Positions 1 to 10,173 of a stretch of 64,000 bases of DNA are shown piece after piece. Each line of letters begins with the position of its first letter. Position 1 is the stretch's first letter. The position numbers were made by a program, and so were the translations under genes. Origin of the DNA: Buxus sempervirens (Eukaryota; Streptophyta; Magnoliopsida; Buxales; Buxaceae); assembly GCA_947561395.2 (NCBI GenBank), contig OX387187.1, positions 32,097,829-32,161,828 on the forward strand, written 5' to 3'. The notes under the pieces are model-generated. The model saw only the letters and a list, made by a program, of their open reading frames with translations. It made no database searches and was not told the DNA's origin.

Positions 1-540
1 ATACTTGTGAAATTGGCCTAATCTGAATCAAATTTGCGATTTGGGTTGGGTTGGTTTGGGTTTGGGGTTTTAATTTTATATTTTATTTGGTTTTTGGGTT
101 TGAGAAGATTGGTTTCAATTTGGTTCAGTTCAATTTTGGGTTAGCTTTCAACAAATTTTGTTTTGGTCTTTGATTGAGGTCAACCCGGTCCAAACTGAAT
201 CGAGTTGCACAGTTAATTGTGTTTGTCACCTTCTTTAAAGTTGAAGATGTTCATAAAAATACTTTTTAAAAATAAATAAATATATAATTTGATAACAATT
301 ATACCAAATAGCTTTTATGGGGGACGAACGTCCTTCTACAAACAGGGATAATTATCCAAGGCAAAATTTGCCAGGCCAACAAAGCTTCTTGTTTAATGCT
401 TCATTTTGCCGATCAAAGAATAGATGTTATATACATTGATAAAAGAATAACCTGACTGCGTAATTCCCCTACACAAACCATAGAGCATAACCCTTAAATA
501 ATAAGCCAAACTTTGCTATAGAAAAAGAATTTGCAAGACA
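1..540. other. Intergenic flank, G/T-rich then A/T-rich
   Basis: No supportable gene. Bases 1-220 are unusually rich in GGGTT and GGTTT runs, the composition often seen in degraded plant repeats; no terminal repeats or target duplication could be fixed. The rest is A/T-rich and resembles the sequence at 7300-7350, including a shared stretch around the words CATAACCCTTAAATAATAAGC, consistent with the local duplications described below. Confidence 0.4.
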
Positions 541-905
541 TAAAATTTTTCTATTTCAAAATTAACAGCAAACAATACCAAACAGATTGAGCTACCTAGA
601 TAACATAGATTGCAACCATTCTCATGTATATATAAGTTAGCTTACAGAATTTGCATTAAATTAAGAAACTCCCACAAACCTAGTAGCTCCAGCTATCTCT
701 TCTGCAGGCTTTTCAGGCTTGCTTGTGATGCTGGCTCTTGTCCCTCGTTTGGACCAAAAACTGAACTTTTGCTTTTGCTTAGCTTCTTTTTCACATCCTA
801 TGACAATTCAAATCATTAGGAGAAAATTTCTCATCTCATAAGAAAGGGAAAGAGAGAGCAACCCGACCTGAAGATATCGTTGAAGACTTTAACACGAAGA
901 GTCAA
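540..905 (-). pseudogene. Duplicated 3'-terminal gene fragment, copy 1 (34-codon last exon)
   Basis: Read on the minus strand, an exon runs from 797 to a TAG at 693-695 (34 codons). It is preceded by a good acceptor (CATAG at 798-802) and, about 70 bases further upstream, a donor-like CAG/GTCGGG near 869. The peptide is Lys/Ser-rich (begins DVKKKLSKSKSS) and I do not recognise it. Diverged copies occur near 8630-8730, 9110-9205 and 62495-62610, mostly with broken frames, so this is the best preserved copy. It may be the 3' end of a duplicated gene of the resistance cluster, or a non-coding tail; I cannot decide between these. Confidence 0.4.
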
Positions 906-1141
906 CTACCTTATGGAATACAGTTCCAAAATTAAAATTTTTTTTCTTGATCCCATTCGATCCGATTATGTAATTTCTGATTTGTCCAACTTATTTGAAA
1001 CCAAGATTTGACAAAATAGTGACATAATGAAAAAATCATTGGAAGTAGTTGTTATCACATATGATATATGAATCAACTAGATACCAATAGTTGAGTTATA
1101 ATCAGGTCAGTTCGGGTTGAGGGGTCAAACCCGAATCCATC

Positions 1142-4100
1142 TGTAACGCCCCAGATCCGGGTTACGTAATGGAACCGTAACTCGTACCCGAGGGTTAGAT
1201 AAACAACCCGCAGGATCCATATCAGAGTGTAAGAAAACATGAAATTCGATTTATTATTACCAACAGAATATCAGAGTTTGCTAAAATATCCCAATCACTC
1301 AATCACCATGAATTGAAAGAATTACAATTCAAAAACTACTCACTATCTCAAATGAAAATAACAGCTAAAATGAATCTCAGGGGTCACTCGACAAAATAGT
1401 CCTCTCCCCTATACTCAGGGTAAACCGCAACAGGCTCAACCCTGCGAGTATCGTCCTCACCAAGATCTGAAAGCAAAACAAAACAAACGGAATGAGATAC
1501 GAATATCTCAGTAAGTATCAAATGCATGCATAAAACATTTAACAACAGTTCTCAAACATGCTCCTAGAATAACCGTGCATTAATAACAATCACCAAGCTT
1601 GCCGGTTAACCCGAATAAACCGGTAACAACATATACTAATAAAGAAATATATTAACAATCACCGTGTAACCGAAAACAATACTGTGCACTCATTGGAGGT
1701 AAGTCCGTGTTGGACTCATGGAATAAATCGCCTTTAACTAGTGTAATACCAAGCTCACTATGCCACCTCCCGGCTTATGTGCGAAGCCGAGCTACACGGT
1801 CATCGACTTATTGCGGGAGAACCCATCCAGATACAGGATGAGTTGGCATGTACTATCCTAACATAGCCGCAGCCAACCAGATACAGAGAAGGCCTCATCG
1901 AGATACACGATGGAACGCGTACGTGAAAAAAGTGTTACAACTAGCAAAGAAACGATCTTTTCCACTATCTAGCTCCTAACATGGATCCATATTGAGCTAT
2001 GCCCACTAGACTCTAACACCAAACCAACACATAAATCCGGTAAGCACAGCTCATCTCAATTTCAAATTATATCATCCCGAGCTACACGGGCATCTCCGAG
2101 ACACCTGGAGGAAAATAACTATCATTCCATCAAATGCAATAAAACCCAAAACATTGTTCCAGTGTAGGGAAAAAAAACAATTAATCCCATTAACCAAAAA
2201 TAATTTGATTCCAAACTAGTTTTCAAATTATTGCATAAATTTCCTTTATATAGTCACAGTTTGGTGTAATTGCTCAATTTCAGCTAAATAGGCAAATTCG
2301 AATGTTCAAAACAAAATTTAACTTCATGTTCAAAATTAAGCTTGTATTACTTGTTCAAATCCCAACAGTAACTTACATGCAGAATATTCCTTTTAGTTTA
2401 CACTCTTTTTCATTACTCTTAATGCTTTCTAGTAATACAATTAACTTACCCATGAACTCCTACAATTTCTTACTCTGGTTTACCCTAAATTCAGTAATTA
2501 ACTACCAAATATGTTTTCCCCTTTTGTAACTTCTGTTTTCTCCACTCCCTTTCAATTTTCTCTATTTGATTCTATAGGTAAATTCAACACCTAAGGTTTA
2601 CCATTTTATAAAGTGCAAGAGTTGACAAAGTTCAGAATTTTTAATGACTCTCAGCCTATTTACAATGAATGTTCCTGCATATAACTGTTACTCCTTAATA
2701 AAACCCCAGCTCCAGCACCTTAAATTTTATGTTTTAATCCTTAGAAATGTGAGGATTTTGGTAAACCCAATGGTAAGCCCATTCCTCACAACATGGTGAA
2801 GTTAAGGATGGGATGAGGTCGTTCTCTTACTACTGTAGATGCAACACAGACCTGGAAATTTTTAAAGGAATTGGCTTAAGTAAAATCCTAACGTGCCACC
2901 ACAGTTTCTAGACCTATACAAATGCTACCCTCAACCAAGGTTTTATGATTCGGTGCCGGTGGGCGTGCCGCCCATCGGCCAAAACGAAATTTCGGCGGCA
3001 CGCCGGCGGCGTGCCGCCGAAACGATGGAAAATTAAAAAGGAAAAAATCGGGTTTTTTTTCGTGCCGGTGGAAATTTCGTTGGCACGCCGGTCCGTGCCG
3101 GTCCGATTCGTGTATAAAAACTGATTTTTTTTTCTGTTTCGTCCGTGCCGGTCCGTGCCGCTCGGCACGCCGCTCCGTGCCGTCGAAATTTCGGTGAGTT
3201 GCTACCGATGCACCCAAAACGATTTTCCCCCGGCGAAACGCATCGCCGGGGGTCCCTGCACCGAAATTTCGGCGGCACGCCGCGGCGTGCCGCCGAAATT
3301 GTAAACCTTGCCCTCAACTCAACTGGTCCGGCTTAGGCTACCCATTTAGAGATCCCTACCTGAGGGGAATGAAAATTGGCAATGATATTCTCCAGGTTAA
3401 GCATGACTTAGCTGAATAAAATAATAAAGTCAACATATCAAATTGTTAAGTTCTTCCAATGAGGAAAACCTTAGGAACAAAACTCTTCTCTACAAGTCCA
3501 TTATAATATGTGGAAATCTGAATCATGCAAAATATGTATATTAATGACTTCTCATTATGGTTAGTGTTCTGCACATATCCCTATCCTGCAACCAAATTGT
3601 GACTCGTGCAGTCCTTGTGTGACCAAATGATCTTGAGTTGTAAAAGAAATGTTGAGCAATTTATGTTATAAAATTATACATTTGATATCTTATAAGATGT
3701 ACTTTCCCCTAAAAATAAAGAACAACCATGCTAACCATGAAACTTCAAATAGATAATGGATCAACAAGAAATCAGAGAAACTGAAAGAACCATTCAATAC
3801 TTACCCAATCCTCACAGAGTTTCCAGATTCCTAATTTATTTCCTTAGCAGAAATTTCTTTCACTAACCAGTTCCAAATTTTTACTTATTCTCCACTGTTA
3901 TATCTCCAGATTTCCAGCCCTTACCTTTCCTCAAATGTGCATTGATCTCATGCATTGAAATTCCCCAAGAGTAACTCCATTAACAACATTGATAACTACC
4001 ACATATTTTTATCTATATGGAACCAATTCTGCTCAAGACAACAGCTGGTGGAGAAGAAAAACAAAACTGGAACTGAATCCCAAGGAAGTATGAGCCTCTA

Positions 4101-5585
4101 CCCAACACTCAACACCAGGTCCCAGCAGCTCACGCCCAGGCCCTTGTGCTCAGTTCCAAGTACCTTCCTCTCTAACTTAGTCACAACCAAACCACCATAG
4201 CAAGGACTAAATATAGATTGGTAAATTCAGCTATACCAAGGCTCATCTAATCACTATAAATATACCTTAAACACTCATTCAAAATTCTGTAGTCATCAAT
4301 CCATAACACTCTCATTAGCTGGGCATGCCATTTCTCTGAACTCAGTTCAGGTACAGCAATATGCATCCTACTTATAACCTGTATTTTCATGATATTGATA
4401 CAAAAATCATTTCCAACATCACACTATTACTCCTACTAACCTACAGCTTTGGCCTGAGAATTTATGTGGAACAAGTATAAAGTTTAAACAGATTTGGATT
4501 CAAGACAGTAAACAGGATTCGGCTACTCCCTTTGAATTTATTTAAGTAGTTCAGACCTTATTACAAACATCAACTACCCATAGAAATTCATTTACCAATT
4601 CTGCTACATCAATAATATGCTAATTCCCCAATCAATTAATCCATGTGTTCTCCTATTCGTCATTTCCAATATAGTTTAATACACTTGCTAACTCAGCAAT
4701 CCTATGCTGAATTCTTGCTTGAAATCAATTTTAGAAACCCTCCCTGCCCAATCGTTCATGACTAAACACAACCAGGAAAATCAAATTTCGCATGCTCATT
4801 CATAAACACATTTCCAGGATTTCATTCAATCAACCAGTAGCTGTTAACCAAGTGTGGAATGCCAATTCTGTATACTCAGAACCATAAAACTCCAGCTTAA
4901 GACAAACTCCATTTCTGATTTTAAACAACTAAACCGAAAGTATAAAATGATACTTACCTAGCTACTGAATCAATTTTGCTAAGCCTTCAATTTGCACAGC
5001 CAGCCTTCTAGATTTGCAGTTCCAATTCCCCACGCTCAGCACCGATCTGAAGTTCGCACTCAGATTGGACGAGAACTCCAATTCTGATCTGAACTTTTGG
5101 TTGCAAACGGCAAGGCTGCTTCACCTCTTACTAACCGAAGTTACTCATACCACTCGAGCTCTCCACATACTGGAATTCCTCCAACTCAACTCCCATGCAA
5201 TGGTGCTGCTCTCCTCTTTCCTCTGAGATCCCAATCAATTTGTTCAAGAGCTCCGACCAAACCAGCAACATTTCCCCTCATTTTATACTTGCCGCCCAAC
5301 CCATTTTAACTCCTGATTTGCTGCGATGCCACACTACCGCATTTTCCTATACTAGCAGCTCTTTAACATTAATATTATTTATTTGCCACCTCATCCTAGC
5401 AAAAATCAACTAAATAAAAATTCTGGAAATTTCTCATACATAATTAATTATAATTATATCCATCCGGTTCACTCGAGAATCCGATCAAACCCTTTCGATC
5501 TCCAACTCTGTAAATTTTTCCAATTTAGCATTAATTAACTACTAAAATAATAAATTTTAATTTCATTAAAATTTGGGATTTTACA
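1142..5585 (-). mobile_element. Solo LTR, about 4.4 kb, TGTAAAA...GGCGTTACA type, TSD CCATC
   Basis: The element is bounded by TGTAACGCCCC at 1142 and TTTTACA ending at 5585, and flanked by a perfect 5-base duplication CCATC (1137-1141 and 5586-5590). Read on the minus strand it starts TGTAAAATCCC and ends GGGGCGTTACA, like the solo LTRs at 10174-13164 and 57669-60640, so all three belong to one broad group of long plant LTRs. No gag or pol frame is present. It shares with the 10174 copy a conserved TGAGAT...ATCTCA block followed by a CATTCCG/CACTCCG word (about 1485-1515 here). I call it a solo LTR formed by recombination between the two LTRs of a full element. The ORFs inside are not genes. 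Confidence 0.85.
2936..3310. mobile_element. hAT-type MITE nested in the solo LTR, TSD CCCTCAAC
   Basis: A 375-base, very GC-rich insertion starts CAAGGTTT and ends with the inverted copy AAACCTTG. It is flanked by a perfect 8-base duplication CCCTCAAC at 2928-2935 and 3311-3318. An 8-base duplication with CA...TG termini is the hAT signature. The inside is packed with palindromic GGCGTGCCGCC / GGCACGCCG words and copies of AAATTTCGG, as in foldback-like non-autonomous elements. There is no transposase. The overlapping ORFs on both strands (2888-3336) come from the stop-poor GC-rich sequence and are not genes. Confidence 0.8.
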
Positions 5586-5590
5586 CCATC

Positions 5591-6286
5591 CCACTGGGTT
5601 GAGAATTGCAAACCCAAACCCAAACCCAACCCACAGGTTGAAATAGTCAACTCAAATCTGCCTTAAACCGGGTGGGTTGGCAGGTGATGGGTCACAATTG
5701 CCACCTCTAGTGTATACAGCCCCCCACTGTAGACAATTTCCATTGTATAAAAACGACTACAACAATTATAGCAATGCTACGCAATTGAATTCAACAGTTT
5801 CTGGCTGCAGATGTATGACCAGCACCAATTTCATGATACGCCACCATTGTCCACTAATTGCTTGTGTTATGCTAGTGCCTTTCTTGCTTTTACGATCTTG
5901 GAGTTGTGACTTGGAATGAAGTTGTACAGGCTATAATTGGACGTGGATTAAAGTTGTATAGGCTACAATCAATCATGCTCAAACCTTGCAAGTTTTAATT
6001 ATTTAGCTTTTGGGTTTTTCACCATATGCAATAGGAGAATGTACAAAAGGAAAATAAAATATGATTGTTGTGGGAGTAATATTACCAAAAAACATAAGTA
6101 TCAGTCAATTTATAGACTGGTAGAAACAAAGCTTTTTGTTTAATGTTTGATTTTGTCAATCAAAGAATAGATGTTGCATTGATAAAAGAATAGTATGAAG
6201 ATCCAGTAAAATATCCACAGAATCAGAGGAGACTACTGATACAAAGTTACCTAGAGAAAGAGAGTAATCTACCAAGCCACCCTTGA
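5591..6286. other. Intergenic flank, fragment of a CCCAAA-rich repeat
   Basis: The first 120 bases continue, across the solo LTR, the repeat interrupted at 1141. It contains AACCCAAACCCAAACCC-type runs and, read on the minus strand, the word TAGAGGTGGCAATTGTGACC near 5690-5709, which resembles ends of plant hAT-derived repeats. I could not find its other end. The rest is A/T-rich with no supportable gene. Confidence 0.35.
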
Positions 6287-6300
6287 GGGGTGTAAGCATT

Positions 6301-7145
6301 TAGATTTTTTTTTTTAATCCTTGAAAATCTAAATGTTTTCTCCCCATCAGTCTCTTCATCAAATGCCAAATTTGTTTGTTGGAAAAGAACAAGAAACCAT
6401 GCTTTTTATCTTGAATGTCGATAGTGCTTCAAAAGGGAACCCAGGTTTAAGTGGAGGTGGAGGAATTATTAGAGACATGCATGGTAATTTTGTAACAGCT
6501 TTTTCTGCTCATTATGGTGTTAAATCTAACATGATAGCAGAGCTGCTGACTTTAGGTGACAGCCTCCGCATGGTGGATAGCAAAGGTTTTCAAGATCTCC
6601 AAATTGAATTTGACTCCAAAATTCTGGTGGATTTCATTAATGATATGGCCTCCATCCCTTGGAGTTTTTTAATTTGGTGGAAAGAAGTAAAGAAGAGATT
6701 GAGTTCCTTCAACCGGGTTGTTACCCATATATACAAAGAAGCAAATTCTGCGGTGGGTTCTCTTGCACATGAGGGATGTTTTCATGCTAACAAAAAGTTC
6801 TTTCATGCCTATTCCAAATTATCTCCTCATGTCACAAGATGTGTCTTCAATGTTCGTACTGGCCTTTATGTCATTAGAAACTAATTTTCTTCTCTTTGTC
6901 TTAGGTAGACTTAGGTTTTCCATGCTTGTATTTTTCTTCCGAGTTCTTTGTTTCTTTTGATTGGGGTAAGGTTTTATGTCCCCCCATGATGGTTCTTTTG
7001 ATAGGGGTAAGGTTTTATGTCCCCCCGAAGAAGTTGTATTTTTTTGTGGATTTAATACAAGTCGGGGTCTGCCTCAACCCTCTTCCCACCGTTAGAGTGC
7101 CACTAAGGTTATTCCTACCTTAGTGGGTTTTCTTTAAAAAAAAAA
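6301..7145 (+). mobile_element. 5'-truncated L1-type LINE with poly(A) tail, 14-base TSD
   Basis: The insertion is flanked by the identical 14-base direct repeats GGGGTGTAAGCATT at 6287-6300 and 7146-7159 and ends in an A-run (about 7134-7145). These are hallmarks of target-primed reverse transcription. Only the 3' end of the element is present: the RNase H part of ORF2 followed by about 250 bases of 3' untranslated region with two copies of a TTTGATTGGGGTAAGG-like phrase (about 6957 and 6997). The perfect duplication suggests a fairly recent insertion. Confidence 0.9.
6333..6884 (+). pseudogene. LINE ORF2 C-terminal fragment: RNase H (RVT_3-like) domain
   Basis: This frame of 183 codons encodes a reverse-transcriptase-associated RNase H domain. 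The first strand carries NVDSASKGNPG with the first catalytic Asp. An IAELLTL segment (about residue 70) carries the catalytic Glu. FDSK (about residue 93) carries the next Asp, and YKEANSAVGSLAHEG resembles the C-terminal N-x-x-A-D-x-L-A motif but has Gly where Asp is usual. In plant L1 elements this domain lies at the end of ORF2 and removes RNA from the cDNA hybrid. The RT and endonuclease parts are missing through 5' truncation and the first ATG is fortuitous, so the frame is a remnant. A host RNase H-like gene is excluded by the LINE tail and flanking repeats. Confidence 0.8.
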
Positions 7146-7249
7146 GGGGTGTAAGCATTCAAAGAATAAAAACAAACTCCAAGAACCCAAATGGCCCATG
7201 CAAAGCTATGAATATAGGGATGGGAATCAATGCAGACTCATTTTCAAAA

Positions 7250-9240
7250 CCACATACCCCACAACATTTTTTTAGTCTATGAGATCAGATTTAGCCTAGA
7301 CCATAAATTCCCCTGGACAAACTACAGAGCATAACCCTTAAATAATAAGCAAACTTTGCTACAGAACTTCAAATATTGACTCTGTAATTCCAAATGTTTT
7401 TGGCATTGTAACCATCTCTAATAGCCACACAACAAATATAACGAACTGCCCATGATATGATCATTTCCTTCAATAAAGTACTACTACGACTCTCAATACC
7501 ACCATCAAAGGCGCACCTTGCCTAGCCCAAGGCTGTGCTTTCGTTGCATTCAGGTCTAAGACAGTGTACCCCAAGAACCCAGTTTGGCGCAAAAATTAGT
7601 TTAGGTTGATAAATATTTGATAAATAAAATGAACTTGCAAGCCATAAAGTTTTTCTAGCTCTTAAAGATTCACAATGCTTTAATGAAAAAAAAATGTAAT
7701 AGAAGTAGGTTGTTGCTAAAATATTGGGTTGTTTTATACCAAAGAAATTTCATCTTTTTATTTTTCAAATTTTCTATTGAAATTTTTATCGAATGTTTTT
7801 ATATTAGTGATCTCTATTCGTAAACATCACATAATCTCAGTGACATTTTCATCTAAACCTCATTAGCTAAGTACCACTAATGCCTACTTTTTTTGGTAGT
7901 AAATCTGCAGGAGCACACAAGATGACGTTTGGTACATGTGGCAAATGACAACCCTTTCTAACCAAAGAATTTAAGAAGACTCCATGATTCATGCTCAATG
8001 GTGAGAGTTTTGTTGTAGAAAACCTTTCTTTTTCTGGGGCCTTTGCAACAAGTATGTCATTCCTTCCAAGAACAGAATCTGTAGAGGCAAAACCTACCTC
8101 ATCCCAAGAAGAGGTTCCAATTATAAATCAAAAGCGAGCATCCTTGTAGATCTTACAGAATATTATTGAGTATCTTTGTATCCGGGTGGTACCGATTCTT
8201 CAAATTATTTTAAGATGTGATAGATAGTAGCTGCAAATGAAGCTTTCTCCATCATGAAATGTAAAAAAAAAACTCGCTCCGTCAAGCGAAATCTGAAGCA
8301 TTTCAAGTTTCTAATATATCATTGAAAATAACAAAACATTAATTTTCGTACGAATGATAAATCTGAAGTAGTACTTATCACACATGATATGTGAAGCAAC
8401 TAGAAATCAACTAGAAATAAATCTGAAGTATAGTACAATCATCAATACATGTTATTGAAACGACATGCGATTTGTTGCAATACTTAGTACAATCATCAAT
8501 ACATGTTATTGGAGGTTTCTGTTCTATTTTAAATTTAACAGCAGATAACACCAAACAGATAGAGCGGTCTAGTAACATAAATTGCAAACATTCACAAATA
8601 TATATATAAATTAGCTTCAGCTATCTCTTCTGTAGGCTTTTCAGGGTTGCTTGAGATGCGGGCTCTTGCTCCTCATTTGGACCAAAAACTGAACTTTTGC
8701 TTTAGTTTTTTCTTCACATCCTGTGACAATTCAAATCATAAGGAAAAAAAATTTCTCATCCCATAAGAAAGGGAAAGAGAGAGCAACCAAATTTGATGAT
8801 ATCATTTAGGACTTTAACGTGAAGCATCAAGTATCTTACGAAGGAATGCATTTCAAAAATTTTTTTTTCCTTGATCGCATTCAATTCGATTATATAATCT
8901 CTGATTTGTCCAACTTATTTGAAACCAAGATTTCACAAAATAGTTGCAAAATGAAAAATCATTGGAAGTAGTTGTTGTCTCGCATGATATACGAATCAAC
9001 TAGATATCAATTAATCCCATAAAATTTGTTCGGATGGCGCTACCAATGAGAATTGCAATGCTTCACACATTCATCAATACCTGTTATTGGAGGTTTCTAA
9101 TCTCTTCTACTTTCAGGGTTGCTTGAAAAACTGAACCTTTGCCCCTCCTTCGGACCAAAAAACTGAACTTTTGCCTTTGCCTTATCTTCTTCTTCACATC
9201 TGCACCTGGAAGGAACTGTAATTATTTAGGGAAGGAGCCA
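7250..9240. repeat. Locally duplicated block, partner of 61290-62740 and 540-905
   Basis: No intact gene. Several stretches recur diverged on the far side of the composite retrotransposon. 7420-7660 matches about 61300-61590 (CCACACAACAAAT..., then GTTTGGCGCAAAAATTAG...). 8235-8400 matches about 61853-62000 (CTTTCTCCATCATGAAATG...). 8550-8830 matches 62370-62700, and also 560-890. A further partial copy is at 9060-9205. The order is roughly kept, so this is a segmental or tandem duplication of gene-cluster sequence that predates the large insertion. Confidence 0.65.
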
Positions 9241-9970
9241 CTTCTCAATTCTTCAAGATAATTAATAGAAGAACCTGTGGGGCAAAGACATCAACTTCTT
9301 AGCCATCTAAAATCAATAATGTTTGACAAGATTCCAATGCCCGTGCTTTTCAAAAAGAGATTAGGAGACAGGGGAAGAGTCCTGTATGATGAAGTTCTCG
9401 AGATTCAAGGGAATCCTTGTTTGTATATACTGGTGTTCACTGGAACAAACAGTACTTTTAAAGAGGTGCAATCCAGAATCTAAGCAGTAATTGGTCTCAA
9501 ATGGTGACTATACATAGTCATCTTAACACACAAAAAATTCAAATACCTTAGAAACACTCATTGGATTTTTCAAGATACATTTGGCAAAGAAACAAAGTTT
9601 AATTACCTTAGCAATTAAATGGCAGATATATGGGAGATGAGCTCTGAAAAAAAGGATATAGAATTGCTTGATATGCTAGTCTTTTTGGACATCAATGGAA
9701 TTGTTACCACTGCTTCATCTTTTTTTCCATTTCCTGTGTGAAGATTTAAATTATGAGCAGTAGAAACTTGCATTTGATAAAAGACAAAAGACTTTCTTGG
9801 TATGATATACAACCAGATGAGATAAAGAGAGATGAATTGAGAGTGAGGGAAAGGGGGAGCGAAAGCTACCTGGTTTGATGATGTCACTGAAGACTTTAGA
9901 CATAATCATTGATGTATTTTCGTCGATTATCATTGTATCTCAAAAATAGCACGTGTGGAATGTGGGCCAC
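9241..9970 (-). other. Presumed 3' untranslated and intron sequence of the LRR pseudogene
   Basis: Downstream (minus strand) of the LRR stop codon at 9971-9973. A donor-like CAG/GTAGCTTTCG is read on the minus strand near 9868-9872, matching in position the donor near 869 of duplicate copy 1. This suggests a 3' untranslated exon that is spliced, as in several plant resistance-gene clusters. The short plus-strand ORF at 9277-9483 has no recognisable product and I do not call it. Confidence 0.35.
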
Positions 9971-10105
9971 CTAGTACCACTCCTCTCCTCTCTCGTTCCT
10001 GCATCTTTCCTTTAGATGGGGACAGTCAATGATAGAAAGACATTTCAGTGTAGTGAGGCGTCTAATCTCTTCCACTGATGGCAGGCACATCAGATTGTGA
10101 TAACT

Positions 10106-10151
10106 CTCAATTTGTAGTGTTTGCAGTGCTCAATTTGTAGTGTTTGCAGTG
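10106..10151. repeat. 23-base perfect tandem duplication in the LRR pseudogene
   Basis: Two identical 23-base copies (10106-10128, 10129-10151; each begins CTCAATTTGTAG). Since 23 is not a multiple of 3, the duplication shifts the minus-strand LRR frame. Discounting one copy in the register, the final repeat reads open to the stop at 9971-9973. Confidence 0.9.
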
Positions 10152-10173
10152 CTAAAAGGTCCCCCAACCACTC

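Noticed and set aside
2888-3336. Four overlapping ORFs rich in Arg, Pro and His on both strands
   Set aside because: They fall in the GC-rich hAT MITE, where stops are scarce in all frames.
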